From Deinococcus sp. QL22 (GTDB taxonomy: Bacteria > Deinococcota > Deinococci > Deinococcales > Deinococcaceae), in NCBI RefSeq assembly GCF_023370075.1, contig NZ_CP097152.1, positions 434,001-498,000 of the forward strand: a DNA stretch of 64,000 bases, written 5' to 3'. A program made the translations under genes and the position numbers. Of this stretch, positions 56,639 through 64,000 are shown in pieces (the stretch's first letter is position 1; every line of letters begins with the position of its first letter). The notes beneath the pieces were generated by a model. It did no database searches, had not been told where the DNA came from, and was given only the letters and a program-made list of their open reading frames with translations.

Positions 56639-59600
56639 CCGTCACTGGCCCGCCCTCCCATCTCCCAGCAGACCAAGCGTCAACTCAGCCATCAGACCCA
56701 CTGGCGCACCTGACCCCTGATCAAAAACGGGCCTTGCTGTTGCGCCTACTGCAAGAAAAAGAAGTGGCGGCAGCGGCGGCCCCAGCTGTTCCGACTCGTG
56801 CAGCCCTGCCCACTGTCACGCCTGACCCGGCCCACGCGCACGCTCCCTTCCCACTCACCGATATTCAGCACGCTTACTGGCTGGGCCGCACAAAAGGACT
56901 GGAATTGGGCGGCGTGGGAGCGCACGTCTACAGTGAATTTGACCTAACGATAACGGATAGGGCGATGACCGACGTGGGGCGCATGGCGCGGGCGTGGCAA
57001 CAAGTCGTCGCCCGCCACGCTCAACTCAGGATCGTCGTGCAGCCGGACGGTCTTCAGCGTGTGCTGGAGCAGGTGCCCGATGTTGAGATTGTCGAAACTG
57101 ACCTCACGGGCCTGACCGCCGCTGAGAGTGAGGCCCGCCTGAGCGCCCACCGTGCCGACATGCAGGCCCGCGTATACGACCCCGCCGTGTGGCCCATGTT
57201 CGACCTGCGGGCGCTGCGTCTCGCGTCCGGTGTCACGCGGGTGTGCGTGTCCTTCGACATGCTGCTGCTCGACCTGCGCTCCTTTCAACTGGTGCTGGAA
57301 GACTGGTTGGTGTATTACAACAACCCCGATGCCGCGCTGCCGCCGCTGCCGATCACCTTCCGCGAGTACTGCCAGGCCGAAGCCACCCTGGAAGGTTCTG
57401 AGCTGCGGGCCACCTCGAAGGCGTACTGGACGGCCCGTCTACCTGAACTCCCCCCCGCACCCGAATTGCCCCGGCCCCGCACTCTCGATTCCGTATCCCA
57501 AGACAGTCCCGAAGGACGTACGTTTTCTCGTCGCAGCGCCCGCCTGGAGCCGCAGGAGTGGCAAGCGCTCAAAATGTTGGCGAACCAACACGGTGTCACG
57601 CCCGCCAGTGTGCTGCTGGGTGCGTTCGGCACGGTATTGGCGGGCTGGAGCGGAAGCCGCCGCTTTACGCTGAACCTGACTGTCTTCAACCGCCTGCCAC
57701 TGCATGCCGCCGTGCCCCGATTGGTGGGCGACTTTACCGGAACCACGCTGCTGGCCTTCGATTTCAAGCCCACCGAAGCCTTTAGCGCCCGCGCCGCTCG
57801 GCTTCAGTCGCAGTTGTGGGCCGACCTGGAGCACCGCTATTACAGCGGCGTACAGGTCATGCGCGACATAACACGGGAAACAGGAGTGCGTCACGCCCTG
57901 TGTCCCGTCGTGTTTACCAGTCACCTTGCAGGTGGGCACAGCGCCCAAGACACCATTCCGCCGCCGCTGCCCGTACAGGTGGTGTACGGCCTGTCGCAGA
58001 CCCCGCAAGTCAACCTCGACTATCAGGTGTTCGAGCAGGGCGGCGGCCTGAATATTTCTTGGGACGCCCGCGCCGCGCTGTTTGCTCCCAGCGTGCTGGA
58101 CGAGATGTTTGCGGCCAACCTGCGCCTGTTGCATGACCTTGCCAGCGGCGCGGCATGGACAGCCACCCATCATCCGCTTGCTCCGGCGCACCAATTGGCG
58201 GCGCGGGCCACGGGTCCCGCTCCCGGTTTTGAACACAATCCCCACCGCAGCCCGGCCACCCTGCCCGGCCTGTTCGAGTCCCGCGCCGCCGTACAGCCCA
58301 GCGCCCCTGCCCTGATTGCAGGCGACCAAGTTTGGACTTACGGCCAACTGGACACCCTGACCGCAGCTTGGGCGCAGGCTCTGCGGGCCGCTGGCGTGGG
58401 CGCAGGCCAACCCGTCGCACTGGTCATGGAGCACGGCTGGGAAGGCGCGGCGGCGGCGTTGGCGGTGATGCGGGCGGGCGGCGCGTATTTGCCCATTGAC
58501 CCCGACCAGCCCCATGAACGCATCCTCAATGTGCTGCACTCCAGCGGCGCACAATTGGCGTTGACGCAGCCGCATGTGCTGGCCCGCTGGCCTGCCCCAC
58601 CCGGCCTGACCGTATGGCCCTTCACTGATTCGCCGCCGCCCGCCGCGAAGGTGCCGCTTCCCACGGTGTTGCCCACCGACCTCGCCTACATCATCTACAC
58701 GTCCGGCTCCACGGGGCAGCCCAAAGGCGTGATGATCGATCACCGCGGTTCAGTCACTACCGTACTGGACGTAAACCACCGCTTCGCCATCGGCCCGGCT
58801 GACCGGGTGTTGGGCGTGTCGGCTCTCACCTTCGACTTGTCGGTGTACGACCTATTCGGCACCTTCGCGGCGGGCGCGGCGCTGGTGCTGCCTACCCACA
58901 CGGGCCGCCGCGACCCCGACCACTGGCGGCACCTGATTGGGACTCACAGCGTCACGGTCTGGAATTCGGTTCCGGCGCTGCTGACAATGCTTCTGGAGAA
59001 CGGGCTGATCGGGTCTGACGGTTCTTCCGATTTGGCTTCCCTCCGCCTGCTCCTACTCAGCGGTGACTGGATTCCGTTGGGCCTGTTGCCAACCGTGCAA
59101 AAGCACTTGCCGCAGGCTCAGTTGATCAGTTTGGGCGGGGCAACCGAAGCTTCTATCTGGTCGATTTTGCACGAAGTGGACAGACCGGATCCTGGCTGGG
59201 CCAGCGTTCCGTATGGCCGCGCCATGTCCTATCAAACGGTGCAGGTGCTCGATTCCGCCCTGAATCCCGCGCCTGATCTGGCCCCCGGAGAGTTGTTTAT
59301 TGGCGGCGTAGGCGTGGCGCTGGGCTACTGGCAGGACGCCGAACGCAGCGCCTCCCGCTTTTTTGTGCATCCACGCACCGGAGAAAGGCTGTACCGCACG
59401 GGCGATTTGGGGCGCGTGCTGCCGGGCGGAACCTTAGAGTTGCTGGGCCGCGTCGACCGTCAAGTCAAACTTCGCGGCCACCGCATCGAACTCGGAGAAG
59501 TCGAAGCCGCCATCCGCGCGGTGCCGGGCGTGCGGGACACATTGGTCACGGTGCGCCCCGGCCCCGCCGGACAGCCGACGCTCACGGCTTACCTCATTCC

Positions 59601-60492
59601 AGACGCCATGCCTGAAGTTGCTGGCCCAGATTCCCTCGTGGCCGAACTACTGCAAGCTGCCGATACCCTGCGCCCCTACCAGAGTGGCAACGCCGAGCTA
59701 GACGCAGAACTGAAGCTGTTGACCACGCTGGAGGCCCGCGCCGCCTTTAAGCAACAATCGTCCGTCTCTCGTTTTGAAAGCGGCCCGACTTTTCCGCTCA
59801 CTTCGCCCGCTGGCCCGCACCTGGAGCGGCTCCGCGCCCGCCGCAGCTTCCGCCGCTACGCGCTGGAGCCACTGCCCGCGCCTGTCTTCGGAGCGTGGCT
59901 GGGCGCGCTCCTGCCCGATCCCCTTACCGGGCGGCGGCGCTACGCCTCGGCGGGCGACCTGTACCCGTTGAGCGCGTACGTGTGGGCACGGGCAGGCCGT
60001 ATTGAAGGGCTGAACGCTGGCCTGCACGTCCTCGACACCGCTTCCGGCTGCCTGCGTGCCGTCCCCGACGCGCCGCCTCTGCCCCGCGCCGCCTACCATC
60101 CCCTCATCAACCGCCCCATGTTCGACGAGGCCGCCTTCGCTCTATTCTTGGTGGCCGATCTGCGGACTATCGCCCCGGTATACGGCGACCGCTCGATTCA
60201 CTTTTGTACGCTTGAGGCGGGCCTGATGACCGGCCTGCTGGAGCTTCAGGCTGCGTCTACGGCGCTGGGGGTGTGTCAGGTGGGCGAGTTGAACGACTCC
60301 GCTGTAGCCCGCGCCCTGTGCCTCGGCGCCGCGCAACGCCCCATCCATTCGTTGGTGGGCGGCCTACTGGAACCCGACCGAATGGCGGCCACCCGCGCCG
60401 CCAGCATTGCCGATCTGCGCCCGGAAGCCCGCTTTGCCCGCTTGCTGCACCGGGTCACGGCGGCTTCCGGGCCAGAGGAAGGCCTGCCATGA
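56635..60492 (+). CDS. NRPS with heterocyclisation, adenylation (Cys-like) and oxidase domains: Cy-A(partial)-Ox
   Basis: A 1285-residue protein. The N-terminus LTPDQKRALLLRLLQ may dock to the PKS. The Cy domain has FPLTDIQHAYWLGR near 71, DMLLLD (DxxxxD replaces HHxxxDG) near 208, VVFTS near 424 and SQTPQVNLDYQ. The A domain runs from about 540: YTSGSTGQPKG, TFDLSVYDLFG, VWNSVPALL, LLSGDWIP, GGATEASIWS, YRTGDLGR, and A8 RVDRQVKLRGHRIELGE. Code residues D, L, Y, N, L, S, I and W match cysteine-activating domains. Then comes a SagB/McbC-like FMN oxidase (about 1060-1255, RRSFRRYALEPLPAPVFG). No A10 lysine motif and no PCP; these are in the next gene. Expected role: thiazoline formation and oxidation to thiazole. 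Confidence 0.95.
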   Translation: MTVTGPPSHLPADQASTQPSDPLAHLTPDQKRALLLRLLQEKEVAAAAAPAVPTRAALPTVTPDPAHAHAPFPLTDIQHAYWLGRTKGLELGGVGAHVYSEFDLTITDRAMTDVGRMARAWQQVVARHAQLRIVVQPDGLQRVLEQVPDVEIVETDLTGLTAAESEARLSAHRADMQARVYDPAVWPMFDLRALRLASGVTRVCVSFDMLLLDLRSFQLVLEDWLVYYNNPDAALPPLPITFREYCQAEATLEGSELRATSKAYWTARLPELPPAPELPRPRTLDSVSQDSPEGRTFSRRSARLEPQEWQALKMLANQHGVTPASVLLGAFGTVLAGWSGSRRFTLNLTVFNRLPLHAAVPRLVGDFTGTTLLAFDFKPTEAFSARAARLQSQLWADLEHRYYSGVQVMRDITRETGVRHALCPVVFTSHLAGGHSAQDTIPPPLPVQVVYGLSQTPQVNLDYQVFEQGGGLNISWDARAALFAPSVLDEMFAANLRLLHDLASGAAWTATHHPLAPAHQLAARATGPAPGFEHNPHRSPATLPGLFESRAAVQPSAPALIAGDQVWTYGQLDTLTAAWAQALRAAGVGAGQPVALVMEHGWEGAAAALAVMRAGGAYLPIDPDQPHERILNVLHSSGAQLALTQPHVLARWPAPPGLTVWPFTDSPPPAAKVPLPTVLPTDLAYIIYTSGSTGQPKGVMIDHRGSVTTVLDVNHRFAIGPADRVLGVSALTFDLSVYDLFGTFAAGAALVLPTHTGRRDPDHWRHLIGTHSVTVWNSVPALLTMLLENGLIGSDGSSDLASLRLLLLSGDWIPLGLLPTVQKHLPQAQLISLGGATEASIWSILHEVDRPDPGWASVPYGRAMSYQTVQVLDSALNPAPDLAPGELFIGGVGVALGYWQDAERSASRFFVHPRTGERLYRTGDLGRVLPGGTLELLGRVDRQVKLRGHRIELGEVEAAIRAVPGVRDTLVTVRPGPAGQPTLTAYLIPDAMPEVAGPDSLVAELLQAADTLRPYQSGNAELDAELKLLTTLEARAAFKQQSSVSRFESGPTFPLTSPAGPHLERLRARRSFRRYALEPLPAPVFGAWLGALLPDPLTGRRRYASAGDLYPLSAYVWARAGRIEGLNAGLHVLDTASGCLRAVPDAPPLPRAAYHPLINRPMFDEAAFALFLVADLRTIAPVYGDRSIHFCTLEAGLMTGLLELQAASTALGVCQVGELNDSAVARALCLGAAQRPIHSLVGGLLEPDRMAATRAASIADLRPEARFARLLHRVTAASGPEEGLP

Positions 60493-62267
60493 GCCAACGG
60501 ACGCCCACCCAATTCATCTCCACTCCACTCACACCGACGCAGCGCACGTTACTGGCCCGCCTATTGGCCGAGCAGGAGCTTGCGCCGCCGCCTGCCTCCG
60601 CCGCCGAGCAACTCAGCGCAGACGTGCTGGCGGAACTGGAACGCCGCCTGCCCGCCCACCTGATTCCCCGCCAGTTTGCCGTGCTGCCCGCCTTTCCCCT
60701 CACGGCCAACGGCAAAGTAGACCCCACCGCGCTGCCCGACCCGGCCCCCACAGCGGCAGGCCACGCCGCCTCACCGCGCACCGACCTGGAGCGCGACGTG
60801 TTGGCCGTCTTCTGCGAAGTCCTGAACCGCCCTGCTCTCGGCATTCACGACGACTTTTTCCTGATGGGCGGTGATTCACTGCTGGCAACGGAATTGGGGG
60901 CCAAACTGCGCGACCGCTTGGGTGTGACCCTGCCCGTGGCCCTGATGTTTTCGTCGCCTACACCAGCAGGAGTGGCGGCGGGCGTGGCTGTGGCCCAAAG
61001 AACCCGGCCCACAACACCGGACTCCCTCGACCTCTCCGAATTCGAGGCCGACGACACCGACTTGGAACAGTCCACCGACCTCTTACGGGCCGATGTGAAT
61101 CTGGCCGCCGAGATTCGGCCTGCGCCTGGGGCCGAAACCACGCCGCCGGGGCAATGGCGGGCCGTCTTCCTGACCGGAGCCACCGGGTTTTTTGGCTCGC
61201 ATCTGCTGGCCGAACTGTTGGCGACGACAAGCCTGACCGTGCATTGCTTGGTTCGCGCCGACTCGTCGGAAGCCGCCCTAGAACGCTTACGGGCCGCTCA
61301 GCAGCGATTCTGTCCGGACAGAATTTGGGATGCCAGCCGTATCCGTACCCATCCCGGCGACCTGACTTTTCCCCACTTTGGGCTGGGAGAGGCTAGATTT
61401 TCCGCCCTAGCTGAAGAAGTCGACGCCCTGTTTCACGCCGGGGCCACTGTGAATTTTGCTTACGCTTACGCCACCCTTAAACCCAGCAACGTGGACGCCT
61501 GCGCCGACCTGTTCCGGCTGGCGGTGCGCGGCCACCTGAAGCCCGTCCATTTTGTGAGTACCATTCACCTGTTCAGCAGTTCGCGTTTGCTGGGCCGCGC
61601 CCGGATTGCCGAAACCGAACACATAGACGCCCTGCCCACCGTGACGGGCGGGTATGCCCAAAGCCGCTGGGTGGCCGAACGTGTGGCGGCGCAGGCGTGT
61701 CGGCGCGGCATTCCGGTCACCATTTACCGCCCCAGCATCATTGGCGGCGATACGCGCACGGGTGTCAGCAACGAGAACGACGCGCTGTGCCGCCTGCTGC
61801 GGGGCTGCGTTCAACTGGGTGCTGCTCCCAACATCCGCAGCGGCCTGAACATCGTCAGTGCCGACTACGCTGCCTCCGGACTGGTGCGCTTGGCGCTGGA
61901 CGAAACTTCGCAGGGGCAGACCTACCATCTCGTCAACCCCGAAATCAGCGCCCTGAACGACATTTTTGAATACCTCCGCGCTTCCGGCTACCCGCTAGAC
62001 ACCACCGATTACGGCGACTGGCAGGCCCGCATCGAGGCGGCGGGGCCAGAAAACTCGCTCTACACATTGCTGCCCCTGATCGCCCATCTGGGCGTGGCCG
62101 AGGCGACTGGGTTGCGGCCGCCGCATTTTGACGGAGCGCAGGCGGTGGCCCGGCTCGCCCCGATGGGCCTGACCTGCCCGCCCGTGACTGCCAACCTGAT
62201 ACAGTTTTACCTGTCAGGCATGGTCAAGAGTGGGTTTTTACCCTCTCCGAGTGCAGGAAAGTCATGA
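60489..62267 (+). CDS. NRPS fragment: adenylation C-terminus (A9-A10), PCP and thioester reductase
   Basis: A 592-residue protein whose ATG overlaps the stop of the preceding gene. It begins with about 90 residues carrying LPAHLIPRQFAVLPAF and TANGKVD near 75, the A9-A10 motifs including the A10 lysine missing from the previous protein. The PCP follows (FFLMGGDSLLATEL near 127, serine for phosphopantetheine), then an NAD(P)H-dependent thioester reductase (VFLTGATGFFGSHLLAELL near 230). The reductase active-site motif reads YAQSR rather than YxxxK, a change to be checked. It should release the bound thiazole acyl chain as an aldehyde (or alcohol). Confidence 0.94.
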   Translation: MSQRTPTQFISTPLTPTQRTLLARLLAEQELAPPPASAAEQLSADVLAELERRLPAHLIPRQFAVLPAFPLTANGKVDPTALPDPAPTAAGHAASPRTDLERDVLAVFCEVLNRPALGIHDDFFLMGGDSLLATELGAKLRDRLGVTLPVALMFSSPTPAGVAAGVAVAQRTRPTTPDSLDLSEFEADDTDLEQSTDLLRADVNLAAEIRPAPGAETTPPGQWRAVFLTGATGFFGSHLLAELLATTSLTVHCLVRADSSEAALERLRAAQQRFCPDRIWDASRIRTHPGDLTFPHFGLGEARFSALAEEVDALFHAGATVNFAYAYATLKPSNVDACADLFRLAVRGHLKPVHFVSTIHLFSSSRLLGRARIAETEHIDALPTVTGGYAQSRWVAERVAAQACRRGIPVTIYRPSIIGGDTRTGVSNENDALCRLLRGCVQLGAAPNIRSGLNIVSADYAASGLVRLALDETSQGQTYHLVNPEISALNDIFEYLRASGYPLDTTDYGDWQARIEAAGPENSLYTLLPLIAHLGVAEATGLRPPHFDGAQAVARLAPMGLTCPPVTANLIQFYLSGMVKSGFLPSPSAGKS

Positions 62268-63766
62268 CCGCCGCGCCGCTGGCACTGGACGCCGAGCAAA
62301 AGCGGGCGCTGAACCTGTTGGCTGCCGGAAACCGCGATGTTCTGGGCGTGCTGGCCGGGGTTGCCACCCGCCAGCGCCGATCGTTGGAGTGGCACGCCCG
62401 CGCCCAACAAGCCCTCAGCGGAGGCCGCTCGCAACTGCCGTATTTCAGCCCGGTTTTACCGCTGTGCCTAGCAGAAGCGCAGGCGGGCCGATTCGTGTGC
62501 ACCGATGGGCACGAGTTTGTAGACGCGCACATGGGCTACACGGCGGGCATTTTGGGCCACAATCCGCCCGCCGTGGTGACCGCCCTCGCCGCCGCCCTGG
62601 GCAAAGGCCCCGGCGCAGGCTATTTCGTGGCTCAACAGGTGGAATTGGCCGAAACCATCTGTGCCCTGGTTCCGGGAATGGAGCGGGTGGCTTTCTTGCA
62701 CGCCGGGGCCGACGCGGTAACTGCCGCCGTGCGCCTGTGCCGCGCCGCCACCCGCCGTACCCTGATTGCCAAATTCGAGGGCTGTTATCACGGCTGGCAC
62801 GAATCAGGTCTCGTGAATCCGGCCCTGACTTGGGCAGGCCGCACCCCAGAGGGCCCGCTGGAGAGCATCGCGCCCGAAGTCGCCACCGGGGGCGTGTCTC
62901 GGGCGGCGGGCGCAGAATTTCTGATCTTGCCCTACGGCGATCCCGTCGCCCTGCAACTGATCCGCGACCACGCCGCGCAGTTGGCGGGCGTGCTGCTCGA
63001 CCCCGTGCCCCGCTTCATGATGAACGACCTGGCGGGCGCACAGGCATTTGCTCAGCAACTCCGCAGCGTCACCGCAGAGCTGGGCATCCCGCTCATTTGT
63101 GACGAAGTGGTTACCGGCTTTCGCCTCGCTCCGGGTGGGGTGGCCGAAGCCTTTGGTGTGCAGCCGGATCTGAGCTGCTTTGGTAAAATTACGGGTGGTT
63201 TGGGGCTGCCTCTTAGCGTGGTCGGGGGCCGCGCCGACCTGATGAACCGCGCCACCACCGCCGGCTTGGTCAACGATTACGTCAGCCAAAAGGTCTGGAT
63301 CAGTACCACCGCCGCCGCCAATTCCCTGAGTGTCACGGCGTCGCTGGCGGCGTTGCGGGCCACCGCGCAGGCTGGAGCAGGTCTCTTCGCACCGCTGGAT
63401 GCCCACCACGCCCACCTGAAAACCCAAGTCGATGCACTCGCCGCCCAAAGTGGCCTCCCCCTGCGTCTCGACGGTCACCCGCGCCTGTATTCCATGCTGG
63501 CTTTTGCTCTGCCCTCGCCCGATGCTGAGTTCACGCCGTTCCCTGACGCCCACAACCCCGCCCGCGCCTATTTCCGTGCCTTTACACCTGCAAACGTGCG
63601 GGCGGCCCGCTTGCTCACGCTGTACTTGCGGCTTATGGACGTGTACATGGAAACGTTGCCCACCGTAGACCTGTCGGCGGCGCACACGGCAGCAGACGTG
63701 GCCCAACTTTCGGCGGGTCTGACTGAAGCGGTGGGCCGCATGCAGGCGCACGGGGTCTTTGCATGA
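62264..63766 (+). CDS. Class III (glutamate-1-semialdehyde aminomutase-like) aminotransferase
   Basis: A 500-residue PLP enzyme overlapping the reductase gene by ATGA. Typical class III features: FVDAHMGYTAGILGHNPPAV, the phosphate-binding LHAGADAVTAAVRLCRAATR, KFEGCYHGWHES, and DEVVTGFRLAPGGVAEAFGV with the Schiff-base lysine in CFGKITGG near residue 308. The N-terminal 50 residues (LDAEQKRALNLLAAGNRDVL) resemble the docking-like start of the NRPS protein. Its place after a reductase suggests that it aminates the released aldehyde, giving a primary amine; this is inference from order. Confidence 0.93.
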   Translation: MTAAPLALDAEQKRALNLLAAGNRDVLGVLAGVATRQRRSLEWHARAQQALSGGRSQLPYFSPVLPLCLAEAQAGRFVCTDGHEFVDAHMGYTAGILGHNPPAVVTALAAALGKGPGAGYFVAQQVELAETICALVPGMERVAFLHAGADAVTAAVRLCRAATRRTLIAKFEGCYHGWHESGLVNPALTWAGRTPEGPLESIAPEVATGGVSRAAGAEFLILPYGDPVALQLIRDHAAQLAGVLLDPVPRFMMNDLAGAQAFAQQLRSVTAELGIPLICDEVVTGFRLAPGGVAEAFGVQPDLSCFGKITGGLGLPLSVVGGRADLMNRATTAGLVNDYVSQKVWISTTAAANSLSVTASLAALRATAQAGAGLFAPLDAHHAHLKTQVDALAAQSGLPLRLDGHPRLYSMLAFALPSPDAEFTPFPDAHNPARAYFRAFTPANVRAARLLTLYLRLMDVYMETLPTVDLSAAHTAADVAQLSAGLTEAVGRMQAHGVFA

Positions 63767-63921
63767 GCGCCATCGCCGTTCGCGCCCCTCAACTCAGGAG
63801 GGCGCACTTAACATTGCAAGTTTCCGGAACAGCGCCGGAACCTCTTCATTCCCAGTGTGCCCTCCCTTCTTCGGTACTCGCTTCGCTCGGTCAAGCTAAA
63901 ACTTTAGGGCGAGGGACTTAG
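63763..63921 (+). CDS. Short coupled frame of uncertain status
   Basis: ATG 63763 overlaps the aminotransferase stop (ATGA) and reads MSAIAVRAPQLRRAHLTLQV for 52 codons to TAG at 63921. It crosses a palindromic stretch (63797-63865). The start SAIAVR resembles the beginning of the GNAT gene that follows (GRIEVRPFDG), so the palindromic sequence may have been inserted near the original GNAT start. Confidence 0.3.
   Translation: MSAIAVRAPQLRRAHLTLQVSGTAPEPLHSQCALPSSVLASLGQAKTLGRGT
63797..63865. repeat. Palindromic 69-bp element
   Basis: GGAGGGCGCACT (63797-63808) and AGTGTGCCCTCC (63854-63865) pair over 12 bases with one wobble; inside lies a second stem TTCCGG/CCGGAA at 63822-63840. It looks like a small REP- or MITE-type element directly behind the aminotransferase gene, or a structured terminator without T-run. 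Confidence 0.6.
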
Positions 63922-63923
63922 GT

Positions 63924-64000
63924 ATGGGCCGGATAGAGGTTCGCCCCTTCGACGGCAATCCGGCAGACCTGGCCGCCCTGATCAATCTCTCTTGGCAGAA
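63924..64000 (+). CDS. GNAT family acetyltransferase, N-terminal start (cut by window end)
   Basis: ATG 63924 opens MGRIEVRPFDGNPADLAALI, then NLSWQ, the first strand and helix common in GNAT proteins. Only 25 codons are visible, so the assignment is tentative. If part of the cluster it could acetylate the amine product. Confidence 0.5.
   Translation, partial: MGRIEVRPFDGNPADLAALINLSWQ

Overview
The window looks like a GC-rich Deinococcus-type genome. That is an inference from its gene families and style: alpha-rhamnosidase and sugar ABC genes, Deinococcus-like secreted proteins, many small stress and regulatory genes, and a very heavy load of insertion sequences. No rRNA or ribosomal-protein gene is present to confirm it. 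The density of insertion sequences, gene fragments and tRNAs suggests a plasmid or an accessory chromosomal region.

Layout. Bases 1-7197 hold a plant-polysaccharide locus on the minus strand: a GH78 alpha-L-rhamnosidase (cut by the window edge), two sugar permeases, a binding protein and a LacI regulator, with two identical 17-bp candidate operators. A DDE insertion sequence (7275-8940) separates this from a second sugar set: a ROK regulator, a paralogous binding protein without permeases, and a GH43-like enzyme. From 13 to 15.6 kb there is debris (truncated TetR gene, IS5-family element with an in-frame stop) and a minus-strand array of five tRNAs (Cys, Glu, Asp, His, Pro). From 15.6 to 24.7 kb two metal P-type ATPases (a copper-like one with a CPD motif; a Zn/Cd-like one followed by the remains of its CadC-type sensor) flank further debris, an IS5-family element, a DUF1349 protein and a GNAT. 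From 25 to 38.5 kb are mostly single genes: a peptidoglycan-binding peptidase, a broken WD40 gene, nitronate monooxygenase, HicB, dihydrofolate-reductase-like and AraC proteins, GAF, trypsin, DinB, VOC and ArsR. At 38.9-43.2 kb lies a 1446-residue membrane GGDEF/HD-GYP signalling protein. From 43.4 to 47.5 kb there is a nest of insertion sequences: an IS110-type element inside an IS3 element, then a second IS3 element that has cut off an IS630 transposase.

The main item is a compact biosynthetic cluster at 47.8-63.8 kb: an Sfp-type phosphopantetheinyl transferase, a fully reducing type I PKS (KS-AT-DH-pseudoMT-ER-KR-ACP), an NRPS protein (Cy-A-Ox) with a cysteine-type code, a small protein carrying the missing end of the A domain plus PCP and reductase, and a class III aminotransferase. 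From the PKS on, each gene overlaps the next by ATGA. The logic predicts a 2-alkyl-thiazole (or thiazoline) released as an aldehyde and transaminated to a 4-aminomethyl thiazole. This product is an inference. The adenylation domain is split between two proteins at the oxidase insertion site. The window ends in the first codons of a GNAT gene.
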